64,000 nt of DNA from Flectobacillus roseus. Lineage in GTDB: Bacteria > Bacteroidota > Bacteroidia > Cytophagales > Spirosomataceae. Position 1 is the stretch's first letter. Every line of letters begins with the position of its first letter. Positions 45,387 through 54,982 of the stretch are shown here, in pieces. Both the position numbers and the translations under genes were made by a program. The stretch lies in NCBI RefSeq assembly GCF_030056665.1, contig NZ_JASHIG010000008.1; one strand, given 5' to 3'. The notes beneath the pieces were generated by a model that had not been told where the DNA came from, searched no databases, and was given only the letters and a program-made list of their open reading frames with translations.

Positions 45387-46061
45387 ATGAAAATTCTCAT
45401 CATAGAAGACGAAAAAGAATTGGCTTATGCTATGGGCGCTTATCTTGCAGACGAAAATTATCTGTGTGAATTGGCGTTTACCTTGGAAGATGCCCGTCAA
45501 AAACTAGCATGTCATACCTATGATTGTGTTCTATTAGATTTAATGCTTCCCGACGGCAGTGGATTGGATTTGTTGGCAACCATGAATCAGCAACAGCGAA
45601 CAGAGGGAGTGATCATACTTTCGGCCAAAAACTCGGTTGAGGACAAAGTGAAAGGATTGCAGTTAGGAGCGGATGATTATCTCCCAAAACCCTTCCACCA
45701 ATCCGAGTTGCTGGCCAGAATTTACTCAGTGATTCGAAGAAAGAATTTTAATAATCTGAATACCGTCCAGTTTGAGGAAATAGCAATAAATCTTTTGTCA
45801 AAAAACGTAACAGTTAATGACCAAGAAATCAACTTGACTCGCAAAGAATTTGATTTGTTGGTGTTTTTTATCAGTAATAAAAATAAGGTTATCTCCAAAA
45901 GTGCCCTTGCTGAATACCTTTCGGGCGATATTGCCGATATGTTTGATAATCATGACTTTGTATATGCACATATCAAAAATTTGAAGAAAAAACTACTTGA
46001 AGTTGGCGGAAATAATTACTTGAAAACACTCTATGGTGTAGGTTACAAATGGGAAAAATGA
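45387..46061 (+). CDS. OmpR family response regulator
   Basis: Two-component regulator of 224 residues from ATG 45387 ('MKILIIEDE'). The receiver has acidic pocket Glu7/Asp8, phospho-acceptor Asp51 in 'VLLDLMLPDGSG', and Lys101 in 'YLPKPF'. The C-terminal winged helix reads 'LTRKEFDLLVFFISNKNKVI' and closes 'TLYGVGYKWEK'. The histidine kinase overlaps its stop in ATGA fashion, so they are one operon, and likely regulate the adjacent outer-membrane receptor at 47576. Confidence 0.92.
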   Translation: MKILIIEDEKELAYAMGAYLADENYLCELAFTLEDARQKLACHTYDCVLLDLMLPDGSGLDLLATMNQQQRTEGVIILSAKNSVEDKVKGLQLGADDYLPKPFHQSELLARIYSVIRRKNFNNLNTVQFEEIAINLLSKNVTVNDQEINLTRKEFDLLVFFISNKNKVISKSALAEYLSGDIADMFDNHDFVYAHIKNLKKKLLEVGGNNYLKTLYGVGYKWEK

Positions 46062-47344
46062 CCAAACTCCTCGATAAGCCCCTAAAGGCATTTACGATTT
46101 ATGCTTTTGTGATTCTGAGCTTGAGCATCCCTGCCTATTATTGGGTGGTCGAAACAGTTTGGCAAAAAGAACTAGACGAACACAATCTGATTATCAAAGA
46201 ACGTATCGTTTCTCAATTGCAAAATTTGTCGCTCAATCAGGCACAATTTGATAGCGTGACGCACATCTGGAACGTATTACAATCAGGGACAAGGATTTTT
46301 CCTGTAAAAAAAACGGCTACCTCTACTGATAGCACCTATTTGGTCATGCGAGAAAATAAGCTCAAAACGCATACCGAAATAGATCGCTTCAGGGGATTAG
46401 CAAGCTATGTTCGATTTAAGGGTAATACCTACAGACTTTGGATTGAAACTAATGTAGAGGAGGCCGACGAAATCGTATATATCATTTCGGTGGTATCGTT
46501 ATTCTTTTTTGTGCTACTAGCTTTAGGGTTCATTTTCTTGAATAGAACTATCGCCCAAAAAGCTTGGCGTCCCTTTGAAAAAACATTAGGGCAACTCAAA
46601 AGCTTTGATCTGTCTGCAACTGAGACCATCGATTTTGAGAAAACCGAAATACAGGAATTTGAAGACCTTCATAATACCCTTCAAAAGATGCTTTATGCGG
46701 CGATTAGTGCTTACAAACAGCAAAAAACGTTTATCGAAAATGCCTCGCATGAGTTGCAAACACCTTTAGCAATATTAAGATCAAAAGTAGATTTGTTTTA
46801 TCAATTACCAGAACTCAATGAGGCTCAATTACAGGTGCTTGAAGGTATCGAAAAGCCACTTGCCAGAGTTTCTCGTATAAATAAAAACCTTTTGCTCTTG
46901 GCAAAAATTGAAAATCACCAATTCGAAAAAGTAGAAATACTCGACGTTGGAAGTATGATAAATGATATTTTGGAGCTTTTACAAGATTATGCCGAAAGCC
47001 AAAACTTAACGATTCAGGTACAACTTGAAGCTCGTCCAGATATTAAAGGGAATAGGTTTTTGATAGAAACTCTTTTGTATAATTTGTTGACCAATGCCAT
47101 TAGATACACTTCAGAAGAGGGTGAAATAGTAATATTTTTAGATAGTCAACAATTAAATGTTCAGAATACAGGGATAATGTCGCTAAATCCTGCGCATATT
47201 TTTCGACGTTTTTCAGTATCCTCCTCCGAGCAAGTAAGCAGTGGCTTGGGGCTGGCTATTACCAAAGAAATTTGTCATAGATACAACTGGAAAATGGAGT
47301 ATACTTTTGATACCAATAAGCATCAATTTAAAGTTTGTTTTTAG
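46058..47344 (+). CDS. Sensor histidine kinase
   Basis: Inner-membrane kinase of 428 residues. I use the ATG at 46058, which overlaps the regulator's TGA. Membrane helix 1 ('FTIYAFVILSLSIPAYYWVV'), a periplasmic domain of about 100 residues, membrane helix 2 ('SVVSLFFFVLLALGFIFL'), then HisKA with His231 in 'ASHELQTPLAI', N-box 'NLLTNAIRYT' and G-box 'SSGLGLAITKEI'. The DxGxG box is weak ('VQNTGIM'), as in some Bacteroidota kinases. Stimulus unknown. Confidence 0.9.
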   Translation: MTKLLDKPLKAFTIYAFVILSLSIPAYYWVVETVWQKELDEHNLIIKERIVSQLQNLSLNQAQFDSVTHIWNVLQSGTRIFPVKKTATSTDSTYLVMRENKLKTHTEIDRFRGLASYVRFKGNTYRLWIETNVEEADEIVYIISVVSLFFFVLLALGFIFLNRTIAQKAWRPFEKTLGQLKSFDLSATETIDFEKTEIQEFEDLHNTLQKMLYAAISAYKQQKTFIENASHELQTPLAILRSKVDLFYQLPELNEAQLQVLEGIEKPLARVSRINKNLLLLAKIENHQFEKVEILDVGSMINDILELLQDYAESQNLTIQVQLEARPDIKGNRFLIETLLYNLLTNAIRYTSEEGEIVIFLDSQQLNVQNTGIMSLNPAHIFRRFSVSSSEQVSSGLGLAITKEICHRYNWKMEYTFDTNKHQFKVCF

Positions 47345-47575
47345 TTAATTATTAGTGCTGATTTGAGCTTTCAGCCTTCAGCTACGGGCTTTGGGCATAA
47401 ACATAACTGTTGTTAATAAGAAACATTTTGAAACTATTTGCCTAATGCCTGACAACTTAAATTTAAACTTTGAGCTTTCGGATGTCAGTTATGAGCTAAA
47501 TACCTAATGCAGATAAAATGTTAAATGAATAAGGGTATTCTGCTTAATGCCTAAATCCCAACAAAACAATTTTGT

Positions 47576-50002
47576 ATGAAATCATTAACTTCTCTCATTC
47601 AAAAACTAACATTATTAAGCTTGATGTTGTGCCTTGGAAATGTCGCTCAGGCACAGGTTACGTCTGTGAGTATTTCGGGTCAAATCAAGCATAAGACTAA
47701 TACAACTGTGTTGCCTTATGCCAATATTATCTTGAAAACTGCCAAGGATAGCGCCTTTGTGACAGGAACAGTCTCGAATGAGGAGGGACGTTTTACTTTG
47801 ACCAATGTAAAGCCCAATGATTATGTTTTGACGGTTTCATTGGTTGGATTTAATGTTGCCAAACAAAAGATTTTCGTAGGAAAACTTTCCGCATTCTTGG
47901 ACTTGCCTGTTATTGAACTTAGCGAAAATATACAAACTTTAGGGGAGATAACCGTTCAAGGAAAAGCCGATGAAGTGAGTGCCAAAATGGACAAAAAGGT
48001 ATTTTCTATTGCCAATAATATTTCGCAAAGTGGAGGCTCGATTTTGCAGGCTATGCAAAGCGTACCAGGTGTGACAATCGAAAGCGGAAAGGTATCATTA
48101 AGGGGCAATGACAAGGTGACTATCTTAATAGATGGCAAACAAACGGCGCTGACAGGTTTTAATGCCCAATATGGTTTGGATAATATTCCCGCCTCGAACA
48201 TCGATAAAATTGAGGTAATTAATAATCCTAGCTCCAAGTACGACGCCAACGGCAGTGCAGGGATTATTAATATCATCATGAAGAAAAATATTAAACAAGG
48301 TTTTAATGGGAAATTGGGCTTGGCAACGGGTTTGGGCGCTCTTTGGCAACGTCAAGACAATTATCCTGATGTGCGTCCGCAATATACGATGACGCCAAAA
48401 ATCAATCCATCGTTGGCATTAAATTATCGTACCAATAAAATCAATGCCTTCGTTCAGGTGGATAATTTGTACACGCATACGCTCAACAAAAACGAATATA
48501 CCACTCGTACCTATGACGATGGAACTGTCATAAAACAACAGTTGAAACGTAATCGAGATACCAACTTTTTTAACTCAAAGGCAGGTTTTGATTGGTTTCT
48601 GGATAGTCAAAATACCTTGACTGTTTCAGGCTTATTTGGTACCGAAAAAATCTTAGATAATGGTGATGAGCCATTTTTTAATGGAGATTTTAGCAAAAGA
48701 TTACGCCTTTGGACTTTCTTGGAAGATGAATTGAAAACCACCGCTATGGCAACACTTGCCTATCAGCATAAATTTCAGGATGCTGGGCATTTATTGAATT
48801 TTGGTTACAATTATACCTTTCACCGTGAGGATGAAAAATACTTTTTTACCAATGCTATGCCGACTTTTACGGGCAAAGATTCTTTCAAATTACTTTCTGA
48901 TGAAACGGTTTCAGATTTTAACTTAGATTATATCAAACCGCTCAAATTTGGTAGAGTAGAAACAGGCGTAAAATACCGTAAACGCGATATTCCAACCAAT
49001 ATGCAGTTTTTCCCTGGGGTAAATTCTCCTTTGGATTCTTCGGCGGGTGGACCAGCCACCTATAAAGAATCTATTCCTGCGGTTTATGGAAATTTGGTTT
49101 TTGAAACTCGAAAACTCGAAGCCGAAATTGGCTTGCGTATGGAATATGTGTCGGTAAACTATCAGGTGAGTCCGTCACATAATACCTACAAAAGCGATGG
49201 GTATTCGTACACACAGCCCTTTCCGAATGTACGTCTGGGATACAAAATCAGTGATAATCATCAGTTAACTTTCTTGTACAATCGTCGAGTAGACCGCCCC
49301 AATGAGGTAGATATTCGTGTTTTTCCGAAATATGACGATGCCGAAATTATCAAAGTGGGGAATCCTGCTCTGAAGCCACAGTTTACCAATAGTCTTGAAT
49401 TGGGGTATAAAACAAATTTTTCACGAGGCTATTTTTATACTTCATTATATCACAAAATTGTGGATGGAACTATTACTCGTATTTCAAGCACGGTACCTAA
49501 CAGTACTTTGATTTATGCAATTTTTCAAAATGTTGACAAAAGTTATAATACAGGGATTGAAATGGTAATGAGCAAAGAAATTGCACCTTGGTATTCGTTA
49601 AATATCAATGCCAACGTTTATCGAAATCAGATTAATGCTTTTGCTATCTTGAATCTTTACCCGACTCCACATATATCTAGTTCGGATGAACAAATGTTGA
49701 TTTCGTGGAATACCAAATGGAATAATATCATTCATTTACCCAACAAAACAGACTTACAAGTTTTGTTCACTTATTTGGCGCCAGACCTTATCCCGCAAGG
49801 GCGAATCCAACAGCGTTTTTCTTGTGATGTAGGGTTGAAAAAATCTATGAACAACGGGAAGCACGAGGTGGTTTTGAATGCGACGGATTTATTTAATACG
49901 ATGAAAATCAAGAAAACAGTCAATGGCGATGGTTTCAGATATACAAGTGCAGATTATTACGAAACTCAGGTCATTCGAGTAGGGTATAATTATAAGTTTT
50001 AG
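47576..50002 (+). CDS. Outer membrane beta-barrel family receptor (TonB-type)
   Basis: Outer-membrane protein of 808 residues with a signal ending 'GNVAQAQ'. A carboxypeptidase-regulatory-like domain (about 30-125, 'LPYANIILKTAKDSAFVTGT') and a plug ('LRGNDKVTILIDGKQTAL', 'YDANGSAGIINIIMKK') lead into a barrel ending 'VIRVGYNYKF'. It belongs to the outer-membrane-beta-barrel group commonly paired with two-component systems in Bacteroidota. It lies 231 bp after the kinase gene and is its probable target. Ligand, perhaps a metal or peptide, is unknown. Confidence 0.88.
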   Translation: MKSLTSLIQKLTLLSLMLCLGNVAQAQVTSVSISGQIKHKTNTTVLPYANIILKTAKDSAFVTGTVSNEEGRFTLTNVKPNDYVLTVSLVGFNVAKQKIFVGKLSAFLDLPVIELSENIQTLGEITVQGKADEVSAKMDKKVFSIANNISQSGGSILQAMQSVPGVTIESGKVSLRGNDKVTILIDGKQTALTGFNAQYGLDNIPASNIDKIEVINNPSSKYDANGSAGIINIIMKKNIKQGFNGKLGLATGLGALWQRQDNYPDVRPQYTMTPKINPSLALNYRTNKINAFVQVDNLYTHTLNKNEYTTRTYDDGTVIKQQLKRNRDTNFFNSKAGFDWFLDSQNTLTVSGLFGTEKILDNGDEPFFNGDFSKRLRLWTFLEDELKTTAMATLAYQHKFQDAGHLLNFGYNYTFHREDEKYFFTNAMPTFTGKDSFKLLSDETVSDFNLDYIKPLKFGRVETGVKYRKRDIPTNMQFFPGVNSPLDSSAGGPATYKESIPAVYGNLVFETRKLEAEIGLRMEYVSVNYQVSPSHNTYKSDGYSYTQPFPNVRLGYKISDNHQLTFLYNRRVDRPNEVDIRVFPKYDDAEIIKVGNPALKPQFTNSLELGYKTNFSRGYFYTSLYHKIVDGTITRISSTVPNSTLIYAIFQNVDKSYNTGIEMVMSKEIAPWYSLNINANVYRNQINAFAILNLYPTPHISSSDEQMLISWNTKWNNIIHLPNKTDLQVLFTYLAPDLIPQGRIQQRFSCDVGLKKSMNNGKHEVVLNATDLFNTMKIKKTVNGDGFRYTSADYYETQVIRVGYNYKF

Positions 50003-50016
50003 ACCATAAGCCCTCT

Positions 50017-50185
50017 GCTGTTTCAAGTTTACCAACTTTAAATAATGAATTAAATGCAGTCTGCATCTGCACCACCAGCACAGCCAATACCAAATATTGA
50101 ATACTTTAGTATATTCAGTTTGAGCAAGGTCGCAGTCGGAGACTGCTTTTTATTAGCTGTTCCAAGTTCTTAAACTTGAAACAGC
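50017..50185. repeat. Inverted-repeat element family B, copy 2
   Basis: Also 169 bp, with the same ends as copy 1 (GCTGTTTCAAGTTTACCAAC and CTTAAACTTGAAACAGC). It lies 15 bp after the receptor gene's stop. Inner sequence is about 80-85% alike by eye. Confidence 0.8.
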
Positions 50186-50356
50186 TAGTGTATCCTCATT
50201 TTTTACTCAAAAATAAGTATACTGATATATTTGAAGGCTTTATTTTCAAAAAGAGAGTAGAAAATTAGAAATCTGTGTAAATTTGTTAGCTAACAATTAC
50301 CACCAATATTAAACCACTGCTAACGCTTTTACTGCTTTAGGGTATATACCTATCTA

Positions 50357-51358
50357 ATGCTAAACACTTCTGAAATACCATTAATTGATACATTCAAGGC
50401 GATACTAGACAGTTCGCCTGAAAATTTTGTATTGATTTCTGCTAATCATACTATTTTATTATTTAATCGTACCCTTCAAGAAATGATATCTGGTTACTTT
50501 AACACCGATATCCAGATTGGTGATGATTATCGAAACTATGTACTCGAATCTACACAGAATCTCTATGCAGAAAGTTTTCAAAAAGCCTTAGAAGGAGAAA
50601 TTATTATTATTCAAGACGAGGCTGTAGTAGGTAATACTACTGTCTGGTTTGAATATAAGATGAACCCAGTTTACGATGTTAATAATCAATTGATTGGGAT
50701 TGCATTATATATCAAAAATATTAATGCTCAAAAAAGAGCAGAAATATCACGATACGAGAGTGAGATGAAATTTCGTCGTATTATCGAGACTGCACCCATT
50801 GCCATTTTGATAGTAGACAGTCAAATGACAATTACTTTGTGTAATCCCGAAACTGAAAAGATTTTTGGGTATAATCACGAAGAAATGATAAATCAACACA
50901 TCGATTTATTGATTCCTGCTCGCTTCAAACAAAATCACCATCAACATACCGAAGAATATCTACAGTCACCACGAATGTACCAAATGGGAGCAGGCAGATT
51001 TATCCCATCCGTCACCAAAGATGGCAAAGAGTTAATTGTGGAAGTAAGTCTCAACTCCTTTATTGTCAATGGGAAACAGCTAGTTCTAGCTATGATTCAG
51101 GATGTGACCGCTCGTATACAAAACGAAATTCAGCTAAAAGAACAAGTGCAGATTTTGGAAAAAATCGCTTGGCAACATTCTCATGAAATTCGTCGACCAG
51201 TGGCTAATATCAAAGGCTTGATAGATCTAATCAATATGGATTATGAAGCAGTACAATCTATTCCAAACTGGAGTTATCTTGAGCAAGAAGTGGAATCACT
51301 TGATCATATCATTCATAAAATTGTAGCTGATACCTATCGCGAGTTTAGAGGGAAATAA
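50357..51358 (+). CDS. PAS-domain sensor with HisKA-like box but no ATPase
   Basis: Cytoplasmic sensor of 333 residues. Two PAS domains (about 15-125 and 135-258; 'PIAILIVDSQMTITLCNPET', 'ERIFGY'-type 'EKIFGYNHEEM') are followed by a coiled coil and an H-box like 'HSHEIRRPVANIKGLIDLI' with His276. It then stops, with no HATPase domain. So it cannot autophosphorylate by itself and may work as a hetero-dimer partner or phospho-acceptor. The lack is likely genuine because the end is followed by a normal intergenic region and no orphan ATPase frame. Confidence 0.82.
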   Translation: MLNTSEIPLIDTFKAILDSSPENFVLISANHTILLFNRTLQEMISGYFNTDIQIGDDYRNYVLESTQNLYAESFQKALEGEIIIIQDEAVVGNTTVWFEYKMNPVYDVNNQLIGIALYIKNINAQKRAEISRYESEMKFRRIIETAPIAILIVDSQMTITLCNPETEKIFGYNHEEMINQHIDLLIPARFKQNHHQHTEEYLQSPRMYQMGAGRFIPSVTKDGKELIVEVSLNSFIVNGKQLVLAMIQDVTARIQNEIQLKEQVQILEKIAWQHSHEIRRPVANIKGLIDLINMDYEAVQSIPNWSYLEQEVESLDHIIHKIVADTYREFRGK

Positions 51359-51422
51359 AAAGTAATGTTTTACTAGGTCAAGACTTAGTCGAGCCCTGTG
51401 CAGTCCTAAAACCATCAAACAC

Positions 51423-52163
51423 ATGAAAAATCTACTATACTTATTTTTATTCATTGCTCTTCTAAGCTGTAAAAAATCAGAAGATATTCCTGAATCAGTG
51501 GTAATTAAAGACCCTATTTTTGAAAAAATGCTGGTCGCCCAAGGGATTGATTCCGACAAGCAAGTAAATGGGAAAATAGCAAAATTAGATGTTATGAAAG
51601 TAGATACCTTGTTGATTCAAGGTGATGTTTCAAATATCAATAACACCATTTCGAATCTCGCAGGCATAGAAGCATTTGAGAACTTAAGTTATCTTGATTG
51701 TTCCTACAATACTTTATCCGTTCTGGATTTGAGCAAAAACGCTAAACTTACTTATTTAAAATGCTCAGGTATTCAAGAGTTAATTGCTGGTGTGACCGAT
51801 TATAAACAAGTCCAGTCCATAATATTAAACCCTTTCGCCAATCTGCAAACCATTCATTGTGCCTACACCAATATCTCAACTTCAGACTTTGTGATTAAGC
51901 CTCAACAACTTAAGGTTCTAAACTGTACAGGAAGTAGTCTGAGCTCGTTGAATGTATCTCAGCTAACAAATTTAGAAGAGCTTTACGCTTCATGGATTTT
52001 GTATAACAGGTTGGAGTCTATTGATTTAAGGCAAAATACCAAACTTCAAAAATGTAAGTTGCTGATTTATGGACTTAAATCTATTTGCGTTGCTTCCATA
52101 GATAAAATTCCTTCAACTGGCTGGGAAAAAATGACTACCACAAACTATGTGAATTGCCAATAA
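51423..52163 (+). CDS. Leucine-rich-repeat-like surface lipoprotein
   Basis: Lipoprotein of 246 residues, signal 'FLFIALLSC', Cys16. The middle has short leucine-rich units of the Bacteroidota type ('FENLSYLDCSYNTLSVLDLS', 'LKVLNCTGSSLSSLNVSQLT', 'NRLESIDLRQNTKLQKCKLL'). No catalytic domain. Likely anchored at the cell surface for binding. It is bracketed by family C repeat pieces (about 51371 and 52172), hinting that the gene travelled as a unit. Confidence 0.75.
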   Translation: MKNLLYLFLFIALLSCKKSEDIPESVVIKDPIFEKMLVAQGIDSDKQVNGKIAKLDVMKVDTLLIQGDVSNINNTISNLAGIEAFENLSYLDCSYNTLSVLDLSKNAKLTYLKCSGIQELIAGVTDYKQVQSIILNPFANLQTIHCAYTNISTSDFVIKPQQLKVLNCTGSSLSSLNVSQLTNLEELYASWILYNRLESIDLRQNTKLQKCKLLIYGLKSICVASIDKIPSTGWEKMTTTNYVNCQ

Positions 52164-52171
52164 TGCCATTT

Positions 52172-52262
52172 TACTAGGTCAAGACTTAGTCTTGGACTTA
52201 TTTTTTAAAATAGTTTATAAGCTGAAACAAGCACCAGTCCGAGACTAAGTTTCTAACTAGAT
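52172..52262. repeat. Inverted-repeat element family C
   Basis: Element of about 90 bp. The left end 'actaggtcaagacttagtct' and right end, inverse of 'ctagttagaaacttagtctc', are imperfect inverted copies. A left-end fragment occurs at 51373-51390 before the lipoprotein gene, and the core also appears in the palindrome at 38652. Confidence 0.6.
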
Positions 52263-52335
52263 AATAGTATCCTCAAAAATATCCCATCATTTTTTCAAAA
52301 AAATCAACTTTATCTTGTCGATATAAATTTTTATT

Positions 52336-52367
52336 CTACATTTGTAGAGTAAATTCTAAATATGTAG
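52336..52367 (+). promoter_or_regulatory. Putative BlaI-type operator pair
   Basis: Two similar dyads, CTACATTTGTAG (52336-52347) and CTAAATATGTAG (52356-52367), end 3 bp before the regulator's ATG. TACA/TGTA dyads are the classic BlaI/MecI binding pattern, so autoregulation is likely. Confidence 0.65.
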
Positions 52368-52370
52368 AAA

Positions 52371-52742
52371 ATGAAGCTTTCAGAAACTGAAGAAAAACTC
52401 ATGGAATACCTTTGGCAGAAGGAAAAGGCCTTTATGAAAGATTTGTTAGAGGCATACCCCGACCCCAAACCAGCTACGACAACGGTGGCAACTTTATTGA
52501 AACGAATGATTGATAAAGGTTTTGTGGCGTATCGTGAATATGGTAATTCGAGGGAGTATTATCCGCTTGTATCCAAAGACGACTATTTTACGAAGCATGT
52601 TAAGGGACTGATTAAGAATTTCTTTAACAACTCGGTGGGTCAGTTTGCATCCTTTTTTACTCAGCAAAGCGAAATGAGTACAGAAGAATTGGAAGAATTA
52701 AAAAAAATCATTGATGCTCAACTTCAACAAAAACAGCAATGA
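52371..52742 (+). CDS. BlaI/MecI/CopY family transcriptional repressor
   Basis: Winged-helix repressor of 123 residues. It has 'LMEYLWQKEKAFMKDLLEAY', the recognition region 'PATTTVATLLKRMIDKGFVA' and 'REYYPLVSKDDYFTKHVKGL', as in BlaI homologues. The start is immediately downstream of two operator-like dyads. The stop overlaps the next start by four bases (ATGA) with the M56 metallopeptidase gene, forming the familiar repressor-sensor pair. Confidence 0.92.
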   Translation: MKLSETEEKLMEYLWQKEKAFMKDLLEAYPDPKPATTTVATLLKRMIDKGFVAYREYGNSREYYPLVSKDDYFTKHVKGLIKNFFNNSVGQFASFFTQQSEMSTEELEELKKIIDAQLQQKQQ

Positions 52743-54106
52743 CACTCTACCTACTCAAATTTTCAGCCTGTCTGGGTTTGATATACCTATTTTATAAACT
52801 ATGTCTTGAAAATGAAAACTTTCATTTGTTCAAGCGCTACTTTCTATTGGCAGGGCTTGTATTGAGCACGACAATTCCATTGGTTTCTTTCGAGATTCCA
52901 TGGTATCAAGAACATGTTATGGAAATAGTTCTACCTATAAAAAATGCAAATCCGATTGATGGGAAAATACCTTCGATTGAGTTAATTCAACCGAATGAGT
53001 ATCCTACAGTCGAAATGCCCATTTGGTTCTACATCTATGGTTTAATACTTGGAGTGTTGTTGATCAGATTTTTGCGAGGGCTTTATCTGATTACTCGCAA
53101 AGCAGTGATTAATGAAAAGCTAGTACACCAAAATGCTCATTTGGTATTAATTGAGGAAAAAATCGCCCCGTTTAGTTTTTGGAACTACATCTTTTTAAAC
53201 AAGTCAATTTATCAAACCAAAGGCATTGAATCAGATATTCTGTTGCATGAATTAACTCATGTAAAACAAAAGCATACTTGGGATATTCTTTTTGTAGAGT
53301 TATTTCTGATCGTTTTTTGGTGGAATCCCATCTTGTATTTGTACAAAAAAGCTATACAATTAAATCATGAATTTTTGGCTGACAAAGAAGTTCTTGCTCA
53401 TACACAAGTGCCGACCTATCAGCAACTTTTACTTCAAAATGCCACTGGCAATGCTCTTTATTTAACAAGCAGTTCAACCTTTTCTATTACAAAAAAACGA
53501 TTTCTTATGATGACACATCACACCTCCGTAACCGCCCGTATCTTGCGTGGCGTGGCATGTTTGCCTTTAATTTTGGTATTGATTGCTGGATTTTCAGATT
53601 GGTCTTTAGGGCAAAAAATTGAGAAAAAAACGCAAAAACCAGCGCCAGTACCAATTGATGCAGCAAATCAAACTGTAAAATACAAGATCAGTAAAATATT
53701 CTTTGCAAAGGGCGAGAAAAATCCCACAGTGATAAAAGGCTATGCTGAGTTGACTAGTGTTGAGCTAGAGGCACTAAAACATCCTCTTATGTTTACTTTT
53801 GAACGACCCACCGACGAAATGCTGAAAATATGGACGCATCCTCGCTGTGGTATTTGGATTAATGAAAAACATGTACCTTATCAAACTTTAAAAAAATATA
53901 CATCAAAGGATTTTTCTCATTATTTCGTTAGTAGACTTGCCAAAAATGCTCAAGTTGGTAAGCGCCGATATCAGATAGATTTAATGACTAACGATTTTTT
54001 TGAAAATGTCTACAAAAAGAAAGCATTAGAAGATCCTCTTATTGTGTATACAGTTGGGAAGGGTGCTAATCAAGAGCAGTATAGAATAGAATTGATTAAA
54101 GAGTAA
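52739..54106 (+). CDS. BlaR1/MecR1-like M56 family membrane metallopeptidase
   Basis: Membrane sensor-protease of 455 residues. About four membrane helices ('FSACLGLIYLFYKLC', 'WFYIYGLILGVLLIRFL' and others) surround the zinc site 'LLHELTHVKQKH' (His170, Glu171, His174). A downstream Glu in 'LNHEFLADKEVL' completes the gluzincin pattern. There is no penicillin-binding sensor domain; the C-terminal about 170 residues are unassigned and extracytoplasmic. It probably cleaves or inactivates the BlaI-type repressor on an envelope signal. Confidence 0.88.
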   Translation: MTLYLLKFSACLGLIYLFYKLCLENENFHLFKRYFLLAGLVLSTTIPLVSFEIPWYQEHVMEIVLPIKNANPIDGKIPSIELIQPNEYPTVEMPIWFYIYGLILGVLLIRFLRGLYLITRKAVINEKLVHQNAHLVLIEEKIAPFSFWNYIFLNKSIYQTKGIESDILLHELTHVKQKHTWDILFVELFLIVFWWNPILYLYKKAIQLNHEFLADKEVLAHTQVPTYQQLLLQNATGNALYLTSSSTFSITKKRFLMMTHHTSVTARILRGVACLPLILVLIAGFSDWSLGQKIEKKTQKPAPVPIDAANQTVKYKISKIFFAKGEKNPTVIKGYAELTSVELEALKHPLMFTFERPTDEMLKIWTHPRCGIWINEKHVPYQTLKKYTSKDFSHYFVSRLAKNAQVGKRRYQIDLMTNDFFENVYKKKALEDPLIVYTVGKGANQEQYRIELIKE

Positions 54107-54116
54107 AAAATTTGAA

Positions 54117-54159
54117 AAAGGGTTCGAAAAGGAGTAATTTTCCTTTCGAATCCTTTTTT
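54117..54159 (+). terminator. Rho-independent terminator after BlaR-like gene
   Basis: Hairpin AAGGGTTCGAAAAGGA against TCCTTTCGAATCCTT with a short loop, then a T run. One small bulge. Confidence 0.8.
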
Positions 54160-54181
54160 AAATTTCTAACAAGTTCTTCTG

Positions 54182-54982
54182 ATGAAAATAGTAATAATCA
54201 TTTTAGTTTTAAACCTAGTTATTAATCTCATTGCCACTTTTTCTTTTGCTGCACGTATTGCAGGCATCCGTACAGGCAAGATAGCTTTAGCATTTTCGCT
54301 CTTCAATATCCTCAATGTAATTTCGAGAACCGCCAATGGCTTTCAGGCGCCCTTATTAGCAAACTATGTGGAGAAAACCATTGATGCCGATTTGGATAAT
54401 ACAACACTTATTTTTAGAATGATATTGTTGTCGTTTACCATAGCCACAGCAGTAGGCATAGTACTAACGCCGAGTATGCAAAGAATTTTCCATAGAGCTA
54501 TTTTGGAGTTTTATTAGGTAAAGACTTTTGGGAAAATGATGGGAAGTTTTCTTAGAAAAGAGCAATTTGGGCAAAAGGTCAAATCTTATTCTGTTCTGCC
54601 ACAATGGACTAATTGGAGGATCTTGCAAGTACAAGAAAATTATCCTTGGAAGATTTTTATTCTCAATATACTAGCTACCGCCATTCTTTCTGTTGGCGTA
54701 ATTGCTTCCGTTTATGCCGGCTATTTGAATCCAACTTATAGGAGTACCGCCAGTAATTTATCAGCTTTGATTAATGGCTTTTCAACGATCATCTTATTTG
54801 TATTTATCGACCCTTACTTATCTATTTTGACTGACCAATTTATGTCAAAAGAAATAGGTGAAAGCAGATTTCGATTCAATATCTCTTTTATGATGATTTC
54901 AAGATTATTGGGAACGGTATTGGCGCAAGCACTTTTGATTCCCGCCGCACAGGTCATTGCGTTTGTGAGTAATCAGATGTAA
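54182..54982 (+). pseudogene. amj: Amj-type lipid II flippase gene interrupted by in-frame TAG
   Basis: Two frames, 54182-54517 (111 residues) and 54536-54982 (148 residues), lie in the same reading frame, separated only by one TAG at 54515-54517 and six sense codons (V-K-T-F-G-K). Together they would encode about 266 residues. The first part, 'FAARIAGIRTGKIALAFSLF' and 'SRTANGFQAPLL', matches the Amj/DUF2837 flippase family, and the second part supplies the remaining membrane helices. So this is one gene with a nonsense codon, possibly inactive, suppressed by readthrough, or a sequencing error. Confidence 0.7.
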
